NCBI GenBank assembly: GCA_013415795.1
Contig: JAAEEL010000080.1
Span: 1 to 5,614 of the forward strand
Direction of reading: 5' to 3'
Source of the DNA: Methanocellales archaeon
GTDB lineage: Archaea > Halobacteriota > UBA148
DNA: 5,614 nucleotides
Part shown: positions 5,056-5,614 of the stretch, piece by piece
Position numbering within the stretch: position 1 is the stretch's first letter
Layout of the letters: the number at the start of each line of letters is the position of its first letter
Notes under the pieces: generated by a model
Told to the model about the DNA's origin: nothing
Database searches by the model: none
The model's input: only the letters and a program-made list of their open reading frames with translations
Program-made: the position numbers and the translations under genes

Positions 5056-5614
5056 ATGGATGGTGGTATGCGCCGATTAGTACAAACCACCTTGGAAGGT
5101 TTTCCCGTAGAAGTAATGCCCAATGTAAGAACATCTGATGGGCACATGCTAAAATGGGACAGGAGGGCAATAGTAAGACAACTAATGAGGGAGAGTAAGC
5201 TTGCTGAGAAGTTCTATGGTATACCTCCAATCGACGAGGATGCCGCTATCGAAGTTGCAAAGGAAGCAGAAAAACGGATAAGATACATGGGCGTAAAATT
5301 TCTATCTGGCCCCTTAGTAAGGGAAATCGTAAACGTCATCCTTCTAGAAGAACACCATATCGAGTGGAGAAATATTTCCACGCGTGTAGGTACGCCTGTG
5401 TATGACGCACACATGATCGACGTAGGTGAAGGTTTTGAATCGAATGAGAATGCGAATCTACAGGATAATGCAGAGACTTCTCATAAGAAGAAAGCTGACA
5501 AGATATCCAAGGAGCAATATCTCTTATCACTTCCCCTTAAATTAGCTGACGCACATATAAAAGGAGATATCCATATTCATGATCTAGAATATTTTGGCAC
5601 TAGAAGTTTTTGCC
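5056..5614 (+). CDS. nrdD: Anaerobic (class III) ribonucleoside-triphosphate reductase, N-terminal part (3' partial)
   Basis: An open frame of 186 codons that continues past the window edge. Residues about 20-115 form an ATP-cone allosteric domain (VRTSDGHMLKWDRRAIVRQL, then RIRYMGVKFLSGPLVREIVN and EWRNISTRVGTPVYDAH). After it the start of the glycyl-radical catalytic domain is clear: ENANLQDNAETSHKKKADKI (131-150), SKEQYLLSLP, then DIHIHDLEYFGTRSFC (171-186). These motifs are those of methanogen NrdD. The enzyme makes deoxynucleotides from NTPs without oxygen, using a glycyl radical installed by the radical-SAM activase NrdG, which is not in the window. By position, C186 may be the active-site cysteine that follows the conserved HDL(D/E)Y motif (an inference). 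The C-terminal glycyl-radical loop and zinc site lie outside, so activity and subtype cannot be judged. It is co-transcribed with the redoxin. Confidence 0.95.
   Translation, partial: MDGGMRRLVQTTLEGFPVEVMPNVRTSDGHMLKWDRRAIVRQLMRESKLAEKFYGIPPIDEDAAIEVAKEAEKRIRYMGVKFLSGPLVREIVNVILLEEHHIEWRNISTRVGTPVYDAHMIDVGEGFESNENANLQDNAETSHKKKADKISKEQYLLSLPLKLADAHIKGDIHIHDLEYFGTRSFC

Noticed and set aside
4711..5530. Minus-strand frames opposite the redoxin and nrdD (4711-4911, 4961-5230, 5214-5414, 5336-5530)
   Set aside because: They are antisense shadows of clearly coding plus-strand genes, and none shows a recognisable domain.
1..5614. CRISPR array, insertion sequence, phage or defence island
   Set aside because: No spaced direct repeats, no transposase or integrase motifs and no terminal repeats were found; gene content is ordinary archaeal core.

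Overview
The window looks like a chromosomal segment of a euryarchaeon, most likely a methanogen or a close anaerobic relative (Methanosarcina-like or another Methanomicrobia-type lineage). Four things point this way. The CCA-adding enzyme is the archaeal class I type and is coupled to the RNA 2',3'-cyclic phosphodiesterase ThpR. The redoxin/NrdD pair has the sequence style of methanogen anaerobic ribonucleotide reductases. The spacers carry archaeal TATA/BRE-like promoters and T-tract terminators rather than bacterial -35/-10 boxes. Start signals mix Shine-Dalgarno sites with one apparently leaderless gene. The species cannot be named from this stretch.

Layout. (1) Positions 3-62 hold the last 19 codons of an unidentified plus-strand gene. 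(2) After an AT-rich promoter spacer with a perfect 10-bp tandem repeat comes a class II-type histone deacetylase/AcuC-family amidohydrolase (171-1214) with a complete zinc site. (3) Next is a membrane-anchored SIMPL-domain (DUF541) protein (1384-2148) with its own promoter. (4) Convergent to it is a tight minus-strand operon read from 4627 down to 2191: a winged-helix-like protein of unknown function, then thpR, then cca. Both junctions are 4-base ATGA overlaps, and the operon ends at a T8 tract. (5) A 163-bp divergent spacer (4628-4790) holds promoters for both directions, three copies of TTTACCA/TGGTAAA and an 8-bp inverted repeat. (6) The plus strand then carries a glutaredoxin/NrdH-like redoxin (4791-5054) and, 1 nt later, the N-terminal 186 codons of the anaerobic ribonucleotide reductase NrdD (5056-5614), which runs off the window.

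How the genes work together. ThpR and Cca both act on RNA 3' ends, and the uncharacterised helix-turn-helix-like protein is translationally coupled to them, so a role in RNA/tRNA end metabolism or its control is a reasonable guess. The redoxin and NrdD form a dNTP-synthesis unit in which the redoxin probably supplies reducing equivalents. The deacetylase and SIMPL protein look like independent single-gene units. Most of the window is ordinary archaeal core genome. The parts most worth a second look are the divergent regulatory spacer, the unidentified operon gene with its ambiguous TTG start, and short sequence similarities inside the cca operon.
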